From NCBI RefSeq assembly GCF_002022275.1, contig NZ_MSDF01000016.1, positions 510,764 to 574,763 on the forward strand: DNA of 64,000 nt, read 5' to 3'. Of the stretch, positions 8,696 to 16,715 are shown piece after piece. The notes beneath the pieces are model-generated. The model made no database searches and was not told the origin of the DNA. It saw only the letters and a list, made by a program, of their open reading frames with translations. Position numbers and translations under genes: made by a program. Each line of letters begins with the position of its first letter. Positions within the stretch are counted from its first letter, which is position 1. The DNA comes from Pseudomonas fluorescens (lineage in GTDB: Bacteria > Pseudomonadota > Gammaproteobacteria > Pseudomonadales > Pseudomonadaceae).

Positions 8696-10768
8696 ATGAC
8701 GCGCACTCGTAAAATCGTTGCCTGGAGCTGCGCCAGCTTCGTTCTGTTAATCGCCGTGGTGGTGTTGGTGCTGGTGTTTTTTGACTGGAACCGCATCAAG
8801 CCGCCGCTCAATGCCAAGGTCTCCGAAGAGCTGCATCGCCCGTTTGCCATCAATGGCAACCTGGCTGTGGTGTGGGCGCGGGAGCCCGATGAAGGCGGCT
8901 GGCGCGCCTGGGTGCCATGGCCTCACGTGATTGCCGAAGACCTGACGTTGGGCAACCCCGACTGGTCGAAAAAGCCGCAAATGGTCACGCTCAAGAAAGT
9001 CGAATTGCGCATTTCGCCCTTGGCCTTGCTGGTGCAGCGCGTGGTGATCCCGCGCATCGACCTCACCGAACCGAGCGCCGACTTGCAGCGCCTGGCCGAC
9101 GGCCGCGCCAACTGGACGTTCAAATTCGATCCCAAAGACCCCAACGCCGAGCCCTCCAGCTGGGTCGTGGACATTGGCGCCATCGGCTTCGACAAGGGGC
9201 ACGTGACCCTCGACGACCAAACGCTCAAAACCCAACTCGATGTGATCATCGACCCGCTCGGCAAGCCGATTCCTTTCGGTGAAATCGTCGGCGACGCGCA
9301 GGCCAAGAAGGCGCTGGAAAAAGGTTCGGCACCTCAGGACTACGCGTTCGCCCTCAAGGTCAAAGGCCAGTACCACGGTCAGAAGCTCGACGGCACCGGC
9401 AAGATCGGTGGCCTGCTGGCCCTGCAGGACGCGGCCAAGCCGTTCCCGCTGCAAGCCCAGGTCAAGATCGCCGACACCAGCATCGCGCTCGCCGGCACGC
9501 TGACCGATCCGCTGAACCTCGGCGCGCTGGACCTGCGCCTGAAACTTTCCGGCAGCAGCCTGGGCAATCTCTACCCGCTGACCGGTGTCACACTGCCCGA
9601 TTCCCCGGCTTACTCCACCGACGGTCACCTGATCGCCAAATTGCATGAGGCCAGCGGCGCGTCGTTCACCTATGAAAACTTCAACGGCAAGATCGGCAAC
9701 AGCGATATCCACGGCGACCTCGGCTACGTCGCCAGTCAGCCACGGCCCAAGCTTACGGGCGCGCTGGTCTCCAACCAATTGCTGATGGCTGACCTTGCGC
9801 CCCTGATCGGCGCCGACTCCAACGCCAAGCAAAAAGCCCGTGGCGGCGAGAGCAAACAACCGGCGACCAAAGTGCTGCCGGTGGAAGAGTTCCGCACCGA
9901 GCGCTGGCGCGATATGGACGCTGACGTGGAGTTCACCGGCAAGCGCATCGTGCACAGCGCCGAGTTGCCGTTCACCGACCTCTACACCCACGTGGTGCTC
10001 AACGATGGCGAGCTGAGCCTGGAGCCCCTGCGTTTTGGCGTGGCCGGCGGCAAGCTGGATGCGCAGATTCGCCTGAACGGGCGCACCACGCCGATGGAAG
10101 GCCGCGCCAAACTCACCGCGCGCAATTTCAAGCTCAAGCAGTTGTTCCCGACGTTCGAGCCGATGAAGACCAGCTTTGGTGAACTCAACGGCGATGCGGA
10201 TATTTCCGGGCGCGGCAACTCGGTGGCGGCGCTGTTGGGCACCTCCAACGGTGACCTGAAAATGCTCATCAACGACGGCGCGATCAGCCGCAGCCTGATG
10301 GAAATTGCCGGGCTCAACGTGGGTAACTACGTAGTGGGCCGCCTGTTCGGCGACAAGGAAGTGAAGATCAACTGCGCAGCGGCAGACTTCGGTATCAAAA
10401 CCGGCCTGGCGACGACTCGTTTGTTTGTGTTCGATACCGAGAACGCGATCATCTACATCGACGGCACCGCGAACATGGCCAGCGAGCAGCTTGATTTGAC
10501 GATCACACCGGAATCCAAAGGCTTCCGCCTGTTCTCCCTGCGCTCACCGTTGTACGTCAATGGCCCGTTCATCAAGCCGAATGCCGGTGTGAAGGCCGTG
10601 CCGTTGATGCTGCGTGGTGCAGGCATGGTCGCCCTGGGTGTTATCGCCGGCCCGGCAGCCGGGTTGCTCGCACTGGTCGCACCGAGCGGCGATGAGCCGA
10701 ACCAGTGCGCGCCGCTGCTGCAACAGATGAAGGAAGGCAAGGCGCCAAAAACAGTGAAAGGCAACTGA
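8696..10768 (+). CDS. AsmA family outer-membrane biogenesis protein
   Basis: Envelope protein of 690 residues: one N-terminal membrane helix (about 10-32, CASFVLLIAVVVLVLVFF) followed by a large periplasmic domain. The start of that domain matches the AsmA/TamB-like bridge family (DWNRIKPPLNAKVSEELHRPF), and a late segment has the AsmA-typical GDLKMLINDGAISRSLMEIAGLNVGNYVVG. These proteins are thought to move phospholipids between membranes or assist outer-membrane assembly. Start supported by AGGAG nine bases upstream. Confidence 0.92.
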   Translation: MTRTRKIVAWSCASFVLLIAVVVLVLVFFDWNRIKPPLNAKVSEELHRPFAINGNLAVVWAREPDEGGWRAWVPWPHVIAEDLTLGNPDWSKKPQMVTLKKVELRISPLALLVQRVVIPRIDLTEPSADLQRLADGRANWTFKFDPKDPNAEPSSWVVDIGAIGFDKGHVTLDDQTLKTQLDVIIDPLGKPIPFGEIVGDAQAKKALEKGSAPQDYAFALKVKGQYHGQKLDGTGKIGGLLALQDAAKPFPLQAQVKIADTSIALAGTLTDPLNLGALDLRLKLSGSSLGNLYPLTGVTLPDSPAYSTDGHLIAKLHEASGASFTYENFNGKIGNSDIHGDLGYVASQPRPKLTGALVSNQLLMADLAPLIGADSNAKQKARGGESKQPATKVLPVEEFRTERWRDMDADVEFTGKRIVHSAELPFTDLYTHVVLNDGELSLEPLRFGVAGGKLDAQIRLNGRTTPMEGRAKLTARNFKLKQLFPTFEPMKTSFGELNGDADISGRGNSVAALLGTSNGDLKMLINDGAISRSLMEIAGLNVGNYVVGRLFGDKEVKINCAAADFGIKTGLATTRLFVFDTENAIIYIDGTANMASEQLDLTITPESKGFRLFSLRSPLYVNGPFIKPNAGVKAVPLMLRGAGMVALGVIAGPAAGLLALVAPSGDEPNQCAPLLQQMKEGKAPKTVKGN

Positions 10769-10784
10769 CGAAACCGGGTACAAA

Positions 10785-10892
10785 ATGTGGGAGCTGGCTT
10801 GTCGGGTCGCCGCATCGCTGCGATAGCGGTGTAACAGTCGATACAGGGGCTGACTGTCAGATAGCTATCGCGGGCAAGCCCGCTCCCACATT
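10785..10892. repeat. REP/REPIN-type pair, widely spaced
   Basis: A left arm starting TGTGGGAGCTGGCTTG and a right arm ATCGCGGGCAAGCCCGCTCC, about 70 bases apart, downstream of asmA. The left arm is cut short after the GGCTTGTCGGG turn. Confidence 0.7.
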
Positions 10893-10898
10893 GGAAAA

Positions 10899-10932
10899 AA
10901 AGAGGGGCTGATTAATCAGCCCCCTCTTTTTC
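10899..10932. terminator. Rho-independent terminator
   Basis: A GAGGGGCTGATT / AATCAGCCCCCTC stem with almost no loop, flanked by A- and T-tracts, so it can terminate asmA (plus) and the ferritin-like gene (minus). Confidence 0.85.
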
Positions 10933-10942
10933 GTGTTGCGAA

Positions 10943-11473
10943 TTACAAGCTGCCAAGAATATCCGCCATGTCATCGGCGTGCTCTTCTTCCTGCGCCAGG
11001 ATTTCTTCGAACAGGCGGCGAGTAGTCGGGTCCTTGTCACCGATGTACTGAATGATCTCGCGATAGCTGTCCACCGCGATCCGCTCGGCCACCAGGTCTT
11101 CGTAGACCATTTCCTTCAAGTTATTGCCGGCCACGTACTGAGCGTGGGAGTTTTTCGACAGCAGGTCCGGGTTGAACTCCGGCTCGCCGCCCAGCTGCAC
11201 GATGCGCTCAGCCAGCTTGTCGGCGTGTTCGGCTTCCTGGGTGGCGTGTTCCAGAAACTCCTCGGCCGCCACATGCGCTTTCACGCCGGTGGCCATGAAG
11301 TAGTGACGCTTGTAGCGCAGCACGCAGACCAGTTCGGTGGCCAGCGAGGCGTTAAGCAGGCGAATAATCTCTTCGCGGTCAGCGTCGTAGCCTTCGGTCA
11401 CGGCACCGTTTTCGACGTTCTGGCGGGCGCGTTCGCGCAGGGTCGCAACGTCAGTCAAATGTGCTTCAGTCAT
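10943..11473 (-). CDS. Ferritin-like/Dps-like bacterioferritin (PA4880 type)
   Basis: Four-helix-bundle iron protein of 176 residues. Diiron ligands appear as TELVCVLRYKRHYF, two ExxH motifs (EAEHADKLAERI and EEEHADDMADIL) and YEDLVAERIAVDSYREII. Family members store iron and remove peroxide in the cytoplasm. Similar proteins in P. aeruginosa (PA4880) combine a Dps-like shell with bacterioferritin-type ferroxidase centres; I infer the same here. Confidence 0.88.
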   Translation of the reverse strand: MTEAHLTDVATLRERARQNVENGAVTEGYDADREEIIRLLNASLATELVCVLRYKRHYFMATGVKAHVAAEEFLEHATQEAEHADKLAERIVQLGGEPEFNPDLLSKNSHAQYVAGNNLKEMVYEDLVAERIAVDSYREIIQYIGDKDPTTRRLFEEILAQEEEHADDMADILGSL

Positions 11474-11571
11474 CTCAATCTCCTGGTGCTAATCCGGTTT
11501 TACGCCACGCTCTGCTGGCGTGATCGCTCCAAGTTGTGAGTGTTGCGCGAGGCGAAAAGTTTTATCGGATT

Positions 11572-12471
11572 TCAAAGTGCATGGCCGGACAGCTGCGCTT
11601 CTTCCTGTACCCATTGGAAAAACGCCCGTACCGGCGCATGCCGTTCGCGGCCGGGCACGCACAGCGCGCTGTAACCGGCGCCGTCCACGCGCACTTGCGG
11701 CCGGTAAGGCACCAACAAACCGCTGGCAACGCTTTCCGAGACGAGGATGTTGCTCGCCAACACCAACCCCTGGCCGGCAATCGCCGCCTGCAGTGCGTAG
11801 TGCTCTTCGTCGTATTCGCGCAGCAGCGAGGTGTGGGCCAGCCAGGGCTCGCCGGCCTTTTCGCACCAGGTTTGCCAGCCCAGGGCATACAGATCGGAGT
11901 TGTGCCAGCGCACGCTGATCAGCGTTGGCACTTGGGAGGCGGCCCGTGCGACCTGTTCGGGGGAGCCATACACCGCAAACGATTCATCGAACAGGCACAG
12001 GCCGTACAAGTGCGGGTAATCGCCAAGGCTGTAGCGAATCACCAGGTCGACGCTGGCGTCCTGCTGCAAGTCGACCACGGCGCAGCGTGTGTCCAGGCGC
12101 AGGTTGATATCCGGATGGGCGGCATAAAAACGCCCCAGCCGTGGCACCAGCCACAACGCGGCAAAGGCCGGCGTGGTGGACACGGTGAGTTGCCCGGCGC
12201 TGCGTTGCGGGCGCAAGGCGTCGAGGCTGTGCGCCACATCAAGCAGCGCGCCGTGCAGGCTTTGGAACAGCCGCTCGCCGCCCTCGGTCAGGCGAACCTG
12301 GCGCGGCAGCCGCTCAAACAGTGCAATGCCCAGCCAGGTTTCCAGGCTGCGGATCTGATGGGACACGGCCGTGGGCGTCACCGACAGCTCTTCGGCAGCG
12401 GCTTTGAAACTCAGCAGGCGCGACGCGGATTCAAACGTGCGCAGGGCGGTCAGGGGCAGCGAGGCGAACAT
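11572..12471 (-). CDS. LysR family transcriptional regulator (GcvA-like)
   Basis: LTTR of 299 residues. The winged HTH is FKAAAEELSVTPTAVSHQIRSLETWLG, and the effector domain begins GQLTVSTTPAFAALWLVPRLGRF, typical of the GcvA/AmpR subgroup. It is divergent from the azoreductase gene, so it probably regulates azoR and itself. A 7-bp inverted repeat with five-base spacer (12483-12501) lies just upstream and suits LTTR binding. Confidence 0.9.
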   Translation of the reverse strand: MFASLPLTALRTFESASRLLSFKAAAEELSVTPTAVSHQIRSLETWLGIALFERLPRQVRLTEGGERLFQSLHGALLDVAHSLDALRPQRSAGQLTVSTTPAFAALWLVPRLGRFYAAHPDINLRLDTRCAVVDLQQDASVDLVIRYSLGDYPHLYGLCLFDESFAVYGSPEQVARAASQVPTLISVRWHNSDLYALGWQTWCEKAGEPWLAHTSLLREYDEEHYALQAAIAGQGLVLASNILVSESVASGLLVPYRPQVRVDGAGYSALCVPGRERHAPVRAFFQWVQEEAQLSGHAL

Positions 12472-12482
12472 TTTGGCTCCAT

Positions 12483-12501
12483 GGATGAAATGGATTCATC
12501 C
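12483..12501. promoter_or_regulatory. Candidate LysR operator (GGATGAA-N5-TTCATCC)
   Basis: Perfect 7-bp inverted repeat 12 bases upstream of the LysR start, in the divergent intergenic region shared with azoR. Position and dyad shape fit an LTTR recognition site; no experimental support. Confidence 0.45.
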
Positions 12502-12607
12502 AGATCAACTATTGCTCATTTGTCGGTCGGCACCCTCGGCTCTAGATTTGTGAGCAAGAACGGCGGCCGCCACGGTTGCCGGAGTCTAACTCGCGAAGGG
12601 TATACAG

Positions 12608-13249
12608 ATGAAAAAAATGCTAGTGATCCACGCAAGTCCGCGTGGCGAACGCTCTCACTCCCGGCATTTGGCCGAGTCGTTTCTCGACGCCTGGCAGGAT
12701 GCCAATCCGCAGGCGCAGATCACCCGTCGCGAAGTCGGCCGGGCGTTTATCCCCCACGTCACCGAAGCCTTCGTGGCGGCGAATTTCTACCCCGAACCGC
12801 AATCCTTGCCGAAGGTGATGAAGGCCGACCTGCAATTGAGCGATGAGTTGGTGGGCGAACTGATCGAGCACGAGCTGCTGGTGATCTCCATGCCGCTCTA
12901 CAACTTCGGCGTCCCCAGTGGCCTCAAGGCCTGGATCGACCAGATCGTGCGCATGGGCCTCACCTTTGACATCACCCAGGACAGCAACGGCATTGCGCAG
13001 TATCAGGCGTTGTTGAAGGGTAAAAAGGCGCTGATCATCACCAGTCGGGGCGGCAGTGGCTTTGGTCCGGGCGGGGAGTTTGAATGGATGAACCATGCCG
13101 ACCCGCACTTGCGCACGGTGTTGGGTTACATCGGCATCGACGACGTGAGTGTGATCGCCGCCGAAGGTGAAGAGTCGGACAAAAGCGTGTTCCAGCGCTC
13201 CTGCGAAGAAGCTGAACGCCAACTGCATGACGTTGCGCGGCGGTTTTAA
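12608..13249 (+). CDS. azoR: FMN-dependent NADH-azoreductase
   Basis: Flavodoxin-fold NAD(P)H quinone/azo reductase of 213 residues. The N-terminal [18 protein letters not shown] binds the FMN phosphate, and [23 protein letters not shown] followed by ITSRGGSG are the canonical AzoR flavin-contact segments. Such enzymes detoxify quinones and azo or nitro compounds. The gene is divergent from a LysR regulator, a usual arrangement for pseudomonad azoreductases. Confidence 0.92.
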   Translation: MKKMLVIHASPRGERSHSRHLAESFLDAWQDANPQAQITRREVGRAFIPHVTEAFVAANFYPEPQSLPKVMKADLQLSDELVGELIEHELLVISMPLYNFGVPSGLKAWIDQIVRMGLTFDITQDSNGIAQYQALLKGKKALIITSRGGSGFGPGGEFEWMNHADPHLRTVLGYIGIDDVSVIAAEGEESDKSVFQRSCEEAERQLHDVARRF

Positions 13250-13250
13250 C

Positions 13251-13284
13251 GTGTCATGAGTCTGTCATGGGGCGGTCATGTCGA
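13251..13284 (+). promoter_or_regulatory. Pho-box-like triple direct repeat
   Basis: Three GTCAT units start at 13253, 13264 and 13275, exactly 11 bases apart; the middle copy is a perfect CTGTCAT and the outer two differ by one base. PhoB sites are 11-bp direct repeats of CTGTCAT plus a spacer. A TAGGAT hexamer at 13302-13307 could be the -10. Inference: phosphate-starvation control of the lipase. Confidence 0.6.
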
Positions 13285-13340
13285 TTTATGAAAGGCTGGT
13301 CTAGGATGGACCCATTGCTTTGCTGATCAGAGCCGCGCCC

Positions 13341-14231
13341 ATGCCGCAACCCCTTGCCACGCGTTATCCCCTGGTGCTGGTACCCGGCATGCTGGGGTTT
13401 GTGCGCCTGGGCCTGTTCCCGTATTGGTACGGCATCGTCCCGGCGTTGCGGGCGGGTGGGGCGCAGGTGTTTCCCGTGCAGGTGGCGCCGCTTGACGCCA
13501 ACGAAGTGCGCGGCGAGCAATTGCTGGTGCAGATCGAGCGCATTCGCCGCGAGACAGGCGCCGCCAAGGTCAATTTGATCGGCCACAGCCAGGGCTCGCT
13601 GACCGCGCGGTATGCGGCGGCCAAGCGCCCGGACTGGGTGGCGTCGGTGACCTCGGTGGCCGGGCCCAACCATGGCTCGGAACTGGCGGACCATATTCAC
13701 GCGCATTACCCGGCGGACAGCGTAAAAGGCCGGATCATGAGTGCGGTGTTTCACGCGGTCGCGTGGATGATGGGCCTGTTGGAAACCGGCTATCGCGGGC
13801 CACGCTTCAAGGCCGATTTGCAGGCGTCGCACCATTCGCTGACCAGCGCGGGAGTAGCGCTGTTCAATCGCGACTACCCCCAGGGTTTGCCGCAGGCATG
13901 GGGCGGGCAGGGTGCCGAGGAGGTCAATGGCGTGCGCTACTACTCGTGGTCCGGCACGTTGCAGCCGGGCAAGACGGACCGTGGGCGCAACTTGTTCGAT
14001 GGTACGAATCGCAGTTGTCGGCTGTTCGCCCGCAGTTTTGTGCGGGAGAAGGGGCAGTGCGACGGCATGGTCGGGCGGTACAGCTCACACCTGGGCCTGG
14101 TGATTGGCGACGACTACGCCCTGGATCACTTCGATATCGTCAACCAGTCGATGGGGTTGGTGGGCAAGGGGGCGGAGCCGATTCGGTTGTTTGTGGAGCA
14201 TGCGCAGCGGTTGAAGGCGGCGGGGGTTTAG
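13341..14231 (+). CDS. Triacylglycerol lipase (alpha/beta hydrolase, family I type)
   Basis: Lipase of 296 residues. The nucleophile elbow GHSQG contains Ser83, the oxyanion region is the N-terminal PLVLVPGMLGF, and HLGLVIGDDYALDHFDIVNQ resembles the calcium-loop and catalytic-His region of Pseudomonas/Proteus lipases. No signal peptide and no lipase-specific foldase gene nearby, as in the Proteus-type subgroup secreted or released without Lif. The ATG at 13341 was chosen over 13320. A Pho-box-like array lies about 60 bases upstream. Confidence 0.88.
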   Translation: MPQPLATRYPLVLVPGMLGFVRLGLFPYWYGIVPALRAGGAQVFPVQVAPLDANEVRGEQLLVQIERIRRETGAAKVNLIGHSQGSLTARYAAAKRPDWVASVTSVAGPNHGSELADHIHAHYPADSVKGRIMSAVFHAVAWMMGLLETGYRGPRFKADLQASHHSLTSAGVALFNRDYPQGLPQAWGGQGAEEVNGVRYYSWSGTLQPGKTDRGRNLFDGTNRSCRLFARSFVREKGQCDGMVGRYSSHLGLVIGDDYALDHFDIVNQSMGLVGKGAEPIRLFVEHAQRLKAAGV

Positions 14232-14251
14232 CCCGGGACCGCGTTATCGTT

Positions 14252-14337
14252 CATCGCAGGCAAGCCAGCTCCCACATTCGACTGCATTCCAAAGGATGAA
14301 CTCGGTCAACTGTGGGAGCTGGCTTGCCTGCGATAGC
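14252..14337. repeat. REP/REPIN-type inverted repeat pair
   Basis: Arms ATCGCAGGCAAGCCAGCTCC and GGGAGCTGGCTTGCCTGCGA, between the 3' ends of the lipase and DMT transporter genes. Confidence 0.88.
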
Positions 14338-14343
14338 GATTTA

Positions 14344-15231
14344 TCAGGCAACACCGAGCTCACGGCGAAACGGCGTCGTCCAGCGCTCCGACAAAATCAC
14401 CCCACCTAATGTCAGCAACCCACCGACCAGGTGATACATCGCCAACTCTTCCTTCAGTACCAACGCTGCAATCAGCGCGGTGATCAGTGGCAGCAGATTG
14501 AAAAACAGCGTGGTACGGCTCGGCCCCAAGGTTTTGATCGAATGCATCCACGCCAACGGCGCCAGCATCGAGGCCAGCAAGCACGCATACAGAATCAGCG
14601 GGACATTCGCCCAGCCCAGGCCGGCCTTCGCCGAAAACAGGTACAGCGGAAACAGCACCACCACCGCCACCAGTATCTGCAGATACAGCAGCACCAACGG
14701 CGGCAAGCGCAGTTGCCATTTCTTCAGCAGGGTGCTGTAGACCGCGTAGGCGAGGGTGGCGACCAACATCATGCCGTCGCCCAGGTTGACCCCGTGTTGC
14801 AGCAACGCCCCGAGGCTGCCGGCCGACACCACCACCACCACGCCAGCGAAGGACAGCACTGCGCCGGTCAGCGCGCCGAAGGTCAGGCGCTGCCCGAGGC
14901 TGATGATGGCCGCCGTCAGTGCCATCAACGGCATCAGCGACAGGATGATGCCCATGTTGGTCGCGGTGGTGACCGTCGCGGCGTAGTAGGCCAGGCTTTG
15001 ATAAACCGCCATGCCCAGCACGCCAAGAATGAAGATCTTGCCCAGGTTCGGGCGGATCAGTGCCCAATTGGCGATCACCGGTTTGAGCATGAACGGCGTG
15101 AACAGCAGCGCCGCCAGCAGCCAGCGGTAAAAGCCGATTTCAGCGGGAAAGATCGAGCCCACGGCAAGCTTGTTGACCACGGTGTTGCCGGCCCAGATAA
15201 AAATGGCGAGCAGGGGATACACGTATTGCAT
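14344..15231 (-). CDS. EamA/DMT superfamily transporter
   Basis: Inner-membrane exporter of 295 residues with ten predicted helices and the duplicated EamA pattern: WAGNTVVNKLAVG near the N terminus and AYAVYSTLLKKW at the start of the second half. Family members export amino acids, metabolites or drugs; substrate unknown. The start at 15231 removes a non-hydrophobic extension that would overlap the operator region. Divergent from an AraC regulator with a 12-bp palindrome between them. Confidence 0.9.
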   Translation of the reverse strand: MQYVYPLLAIFIWAGNTVVNKLAVGSIFPAEIGFYRWLLAALLFTPFMLKPVIANWALIRPNLGKIFILGVLGMAVYQSLAYYAATVTTATNMGIILSLMPLMALTAAIISLGQRLTFGALTGAVLSFAGVVVVVSAGSLGALLQHGVNLGDGMMLVATLAYAVYSTLLKKWQLRLPPLVLLYLQILVAVVVLFPLYLFSAKAGLGWANVPLILYACLLASMLAPLAWMHSIKTLGPSRTTLFFNLLPLITALIAALVLKEELAMYHLVGGLLTLGGVILSERWTTPFRRELGVA

Positions 15232-15270
15232 CGAAGGAAACCAGATAGGGTGTTGAGCCGGGATTATCGC

Positions 15271-15306
15271 TTGTCTGGATCGAAGCCTATACTGCGATCC
15301 AGACAA
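15271..15306. promoter_or_regulatory. 12-bp perfect inverted repeat operator between DMT transporter and AraC genes
   Basis: TTGTCTGGATCG (15271-15282) and its exact complement CGATCCAGACAA (15295-15306) are separated by 12 bases containing TATACT (15288-15293), which could be a -10. A third half-site CAGACAA lies at 15320-15326, just before the AraC start. The likely ligand is the adjacent AraC protein. Confidence 0.65.
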
Positions 15307-15328
15307 ACGACCTCTGTATGCAGACAAT

Positions 15329-16117
15329 ATGCCCCGACACACCATACGCCTCGCGGATTTCCCCGCCCTGCCGAGCCCTGTGTACTTCCGCTACTCCGAT
15401 TTGGCCCCTGATACCGAGTGCACGCCGCATCAGCACTTCTGGGGCTCGCTGGACTATTCGGCCAGCGGCGTGATGCGCATGGAAGTGGCCGGCAACCGCT
15501 TCATGTCGCCGCCGCAGTACGCGGTATGGATTCCGCCCTATACCGAGCACAGCTCATACAACGCGCAGGCCATTGTCTACCGCTCGGTGGGCCTGGCCCC
15601 GGAACTCTGCGAGCACTTGCCGCAGGCGCCGTGCACCCTGGCGATCAGCGAGATTCTCAAGGCTATCCTCAGTGACTTTGCCCGGCGAGACGTCAATATC
15701 CCGCAAACCGAGGCGGATGTCCGTCTGGCGCATGCGCTGGTGGACCAGCTCAAACAGGCGCCGATTCACGATTGCTTCCTGCCCTACGCCCGTCACTCCG
15801 GGCTGCTGGGCGTGCTCGAAGGCATGCAGGCCGACCCCGGCGATAATCGGCCCCTGGCGCAGTGGGCGGAGCAAGTGCACGTCAGCGAAAGAACCCTGGC
15901 CCGCCAGTTTGTGCGGGAAGTCGGCATGAGCTTCGGCGAGTGGCGTCAGCGCCTGCGTTATCTGGCCGCCATCGAGGCGCTGGACAGCGAGCGCAGCGTG
16001 CAGCACGTGGCCTTCGACCTCGGTTACAGCACCGCGTCGGCCTTCATCGCGATGTTCCAGCGCCACGCCGGCTGTACCCCGGAGCAGTACCGTCGGTCGA
16101 ATATTCGCAGTCGGTAG
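15329..16117 (+). CDS. AraC family transcriptional regulator with cupin N-terminal domain
   Basis: Regulator of 262 residues. The N-terminal cupin/ligand domain (about 15-110) includes TPHQHFWGSLDYSASGVMRME, and the C-terminal pair of helix-turn-helices is seen as LAQWAEQVHVSERTLARQF and VQHVAFDLGYSTASAFIAMF. Divergent from and probably controlling the DMT exporter, with the palindrome at 15271-15306 as the binding site. No clear ribosome site at the annotated ATG; short-leader or leaderless translation is possible. Confidence 0.9.
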   Translation: MPRHTIRLADFPALPSPVYFRYSDLAPDTECTPHQHFWGSLDYSASGVMRMEVAGNRFMSPPQYAVWIPPYTEHSSYNAQAIVYRSVGLAPELCEHLPQAPCTLAISEILKAILSDFARRDVNIPQTEADVRLAHALVDQLKQAPIHDCFLPYARHSGLLGVLEGMQADPGDNRPLAQWAEQVHVSERTLARQFVREVGMSFGEWRQRLRYLAAIEALDSERSVQHVAFDLGYSTASAFIAMFQRHAGCTPEQYRRSNIRSR

Positions 16118-16189
16118 AGATGTAACAGGCTTTGACTACACTGGCGTGTAGGCCGTGCCCCTTCGGTACGGTAACAGGGAGAAAACTCC

Positions 16190-16492
16190 ATGAAGATGCT
16201 GCGTATTCCGCTGTTGATGATGGGCCTGCTGCTGTGTTCCCAAGGGTTTGCCGCCACGGCGCAGCAAAACAAGATGACCACCTGCAACGCTGAAGCCACC
16301 ACCAAGACGCTCAAAGGCGACGATCGCAAAGCCTTTATGAAAACCTGCCTGTCGGCACCCGCGGCCAACGACGCCAAGACCCTGACCCCGCAGCAGCAGA
16401 AGATGAAAGACTGCAATGCGTCGGCGAAAACCAAGGCGCTGACCGGCGATGCGCGTAAAACCTTTATGAGCACTTGCCTCAAAGGTAGCTAA
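16190..16492 (+). CDS. PsiF family protein
   Basis: Secreted protein of 100 residues: signal peptide (ending FAA) and two PsiF repeats (MTTCNAEATTKTLKGDDRKAF and MKDCNASAKTKALTGDARKTF), each with two conserved Cys. E. coli psiF is phosphate-starvation inducible; the molecular function is unknown. I see no clear Pho box directly upstream here. GGGAG precedes the ATG. Confidence 0.88.
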   Translation: MKMLRIPLLMMGLLLCSQGFAATAQQNKMTTCNAEATTKTLKGDDRKAFMKTCLSAPAANDAKTLTPQQQKMKDCNASAKTKALTGDARKTFMSTCLKGS

Positions 16493-16507
16493 ATACGCGA
16501 ATCCCCC

Positions 16508-16627
16508 TGTGGGAGCGGGCTTTTGTGGGAGCCGGGCTTGCCCGCGATGCAGGCACCTCGGTCTTGCTCTGAATCGAGGTGATGCCATCGCAGGCAAGCC
16601 AGCTCCCACACAAGCCAGCTCCCACAC
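16508..16627. repeat. Compound (nested) REP element
   Basis: Each side carries one and a half REP arms: GTGGGAGCGGGCTT then TGTGGGAGCCGGGCTTGCCC on the left, and GCAGGCAAGCCAGCTCCCAC then ACAAGCCAGCTCCCAC on the right. The duplicated half arms can pair with each other, giving an extended hairpin. Between psiF and the AI-2E permease. Confidence 0.8.
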
Positions 16628-16715
16628 TGACGGTGTTCCCCATTGAGACCCCTCGCTTGATTCCTCCAAGGCTGGCAGACTGCCCATCCTTTAACGCCGT
16701 TCGTTTTGAGGCTGT

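Noticed and set aside
11536..12846. 436-codon open frame opposite the LysR gene and running into azoR
   Set aside because: Translation is Gln/Arg-rich and crosses two well-supported genes; no ribosome site.
16132..16137. TTGACT as -35 of a psiF promoter and a Pho box there
   Set aside because: No suitable -10 at 16-18 bases and no CTGTCAT repeats.
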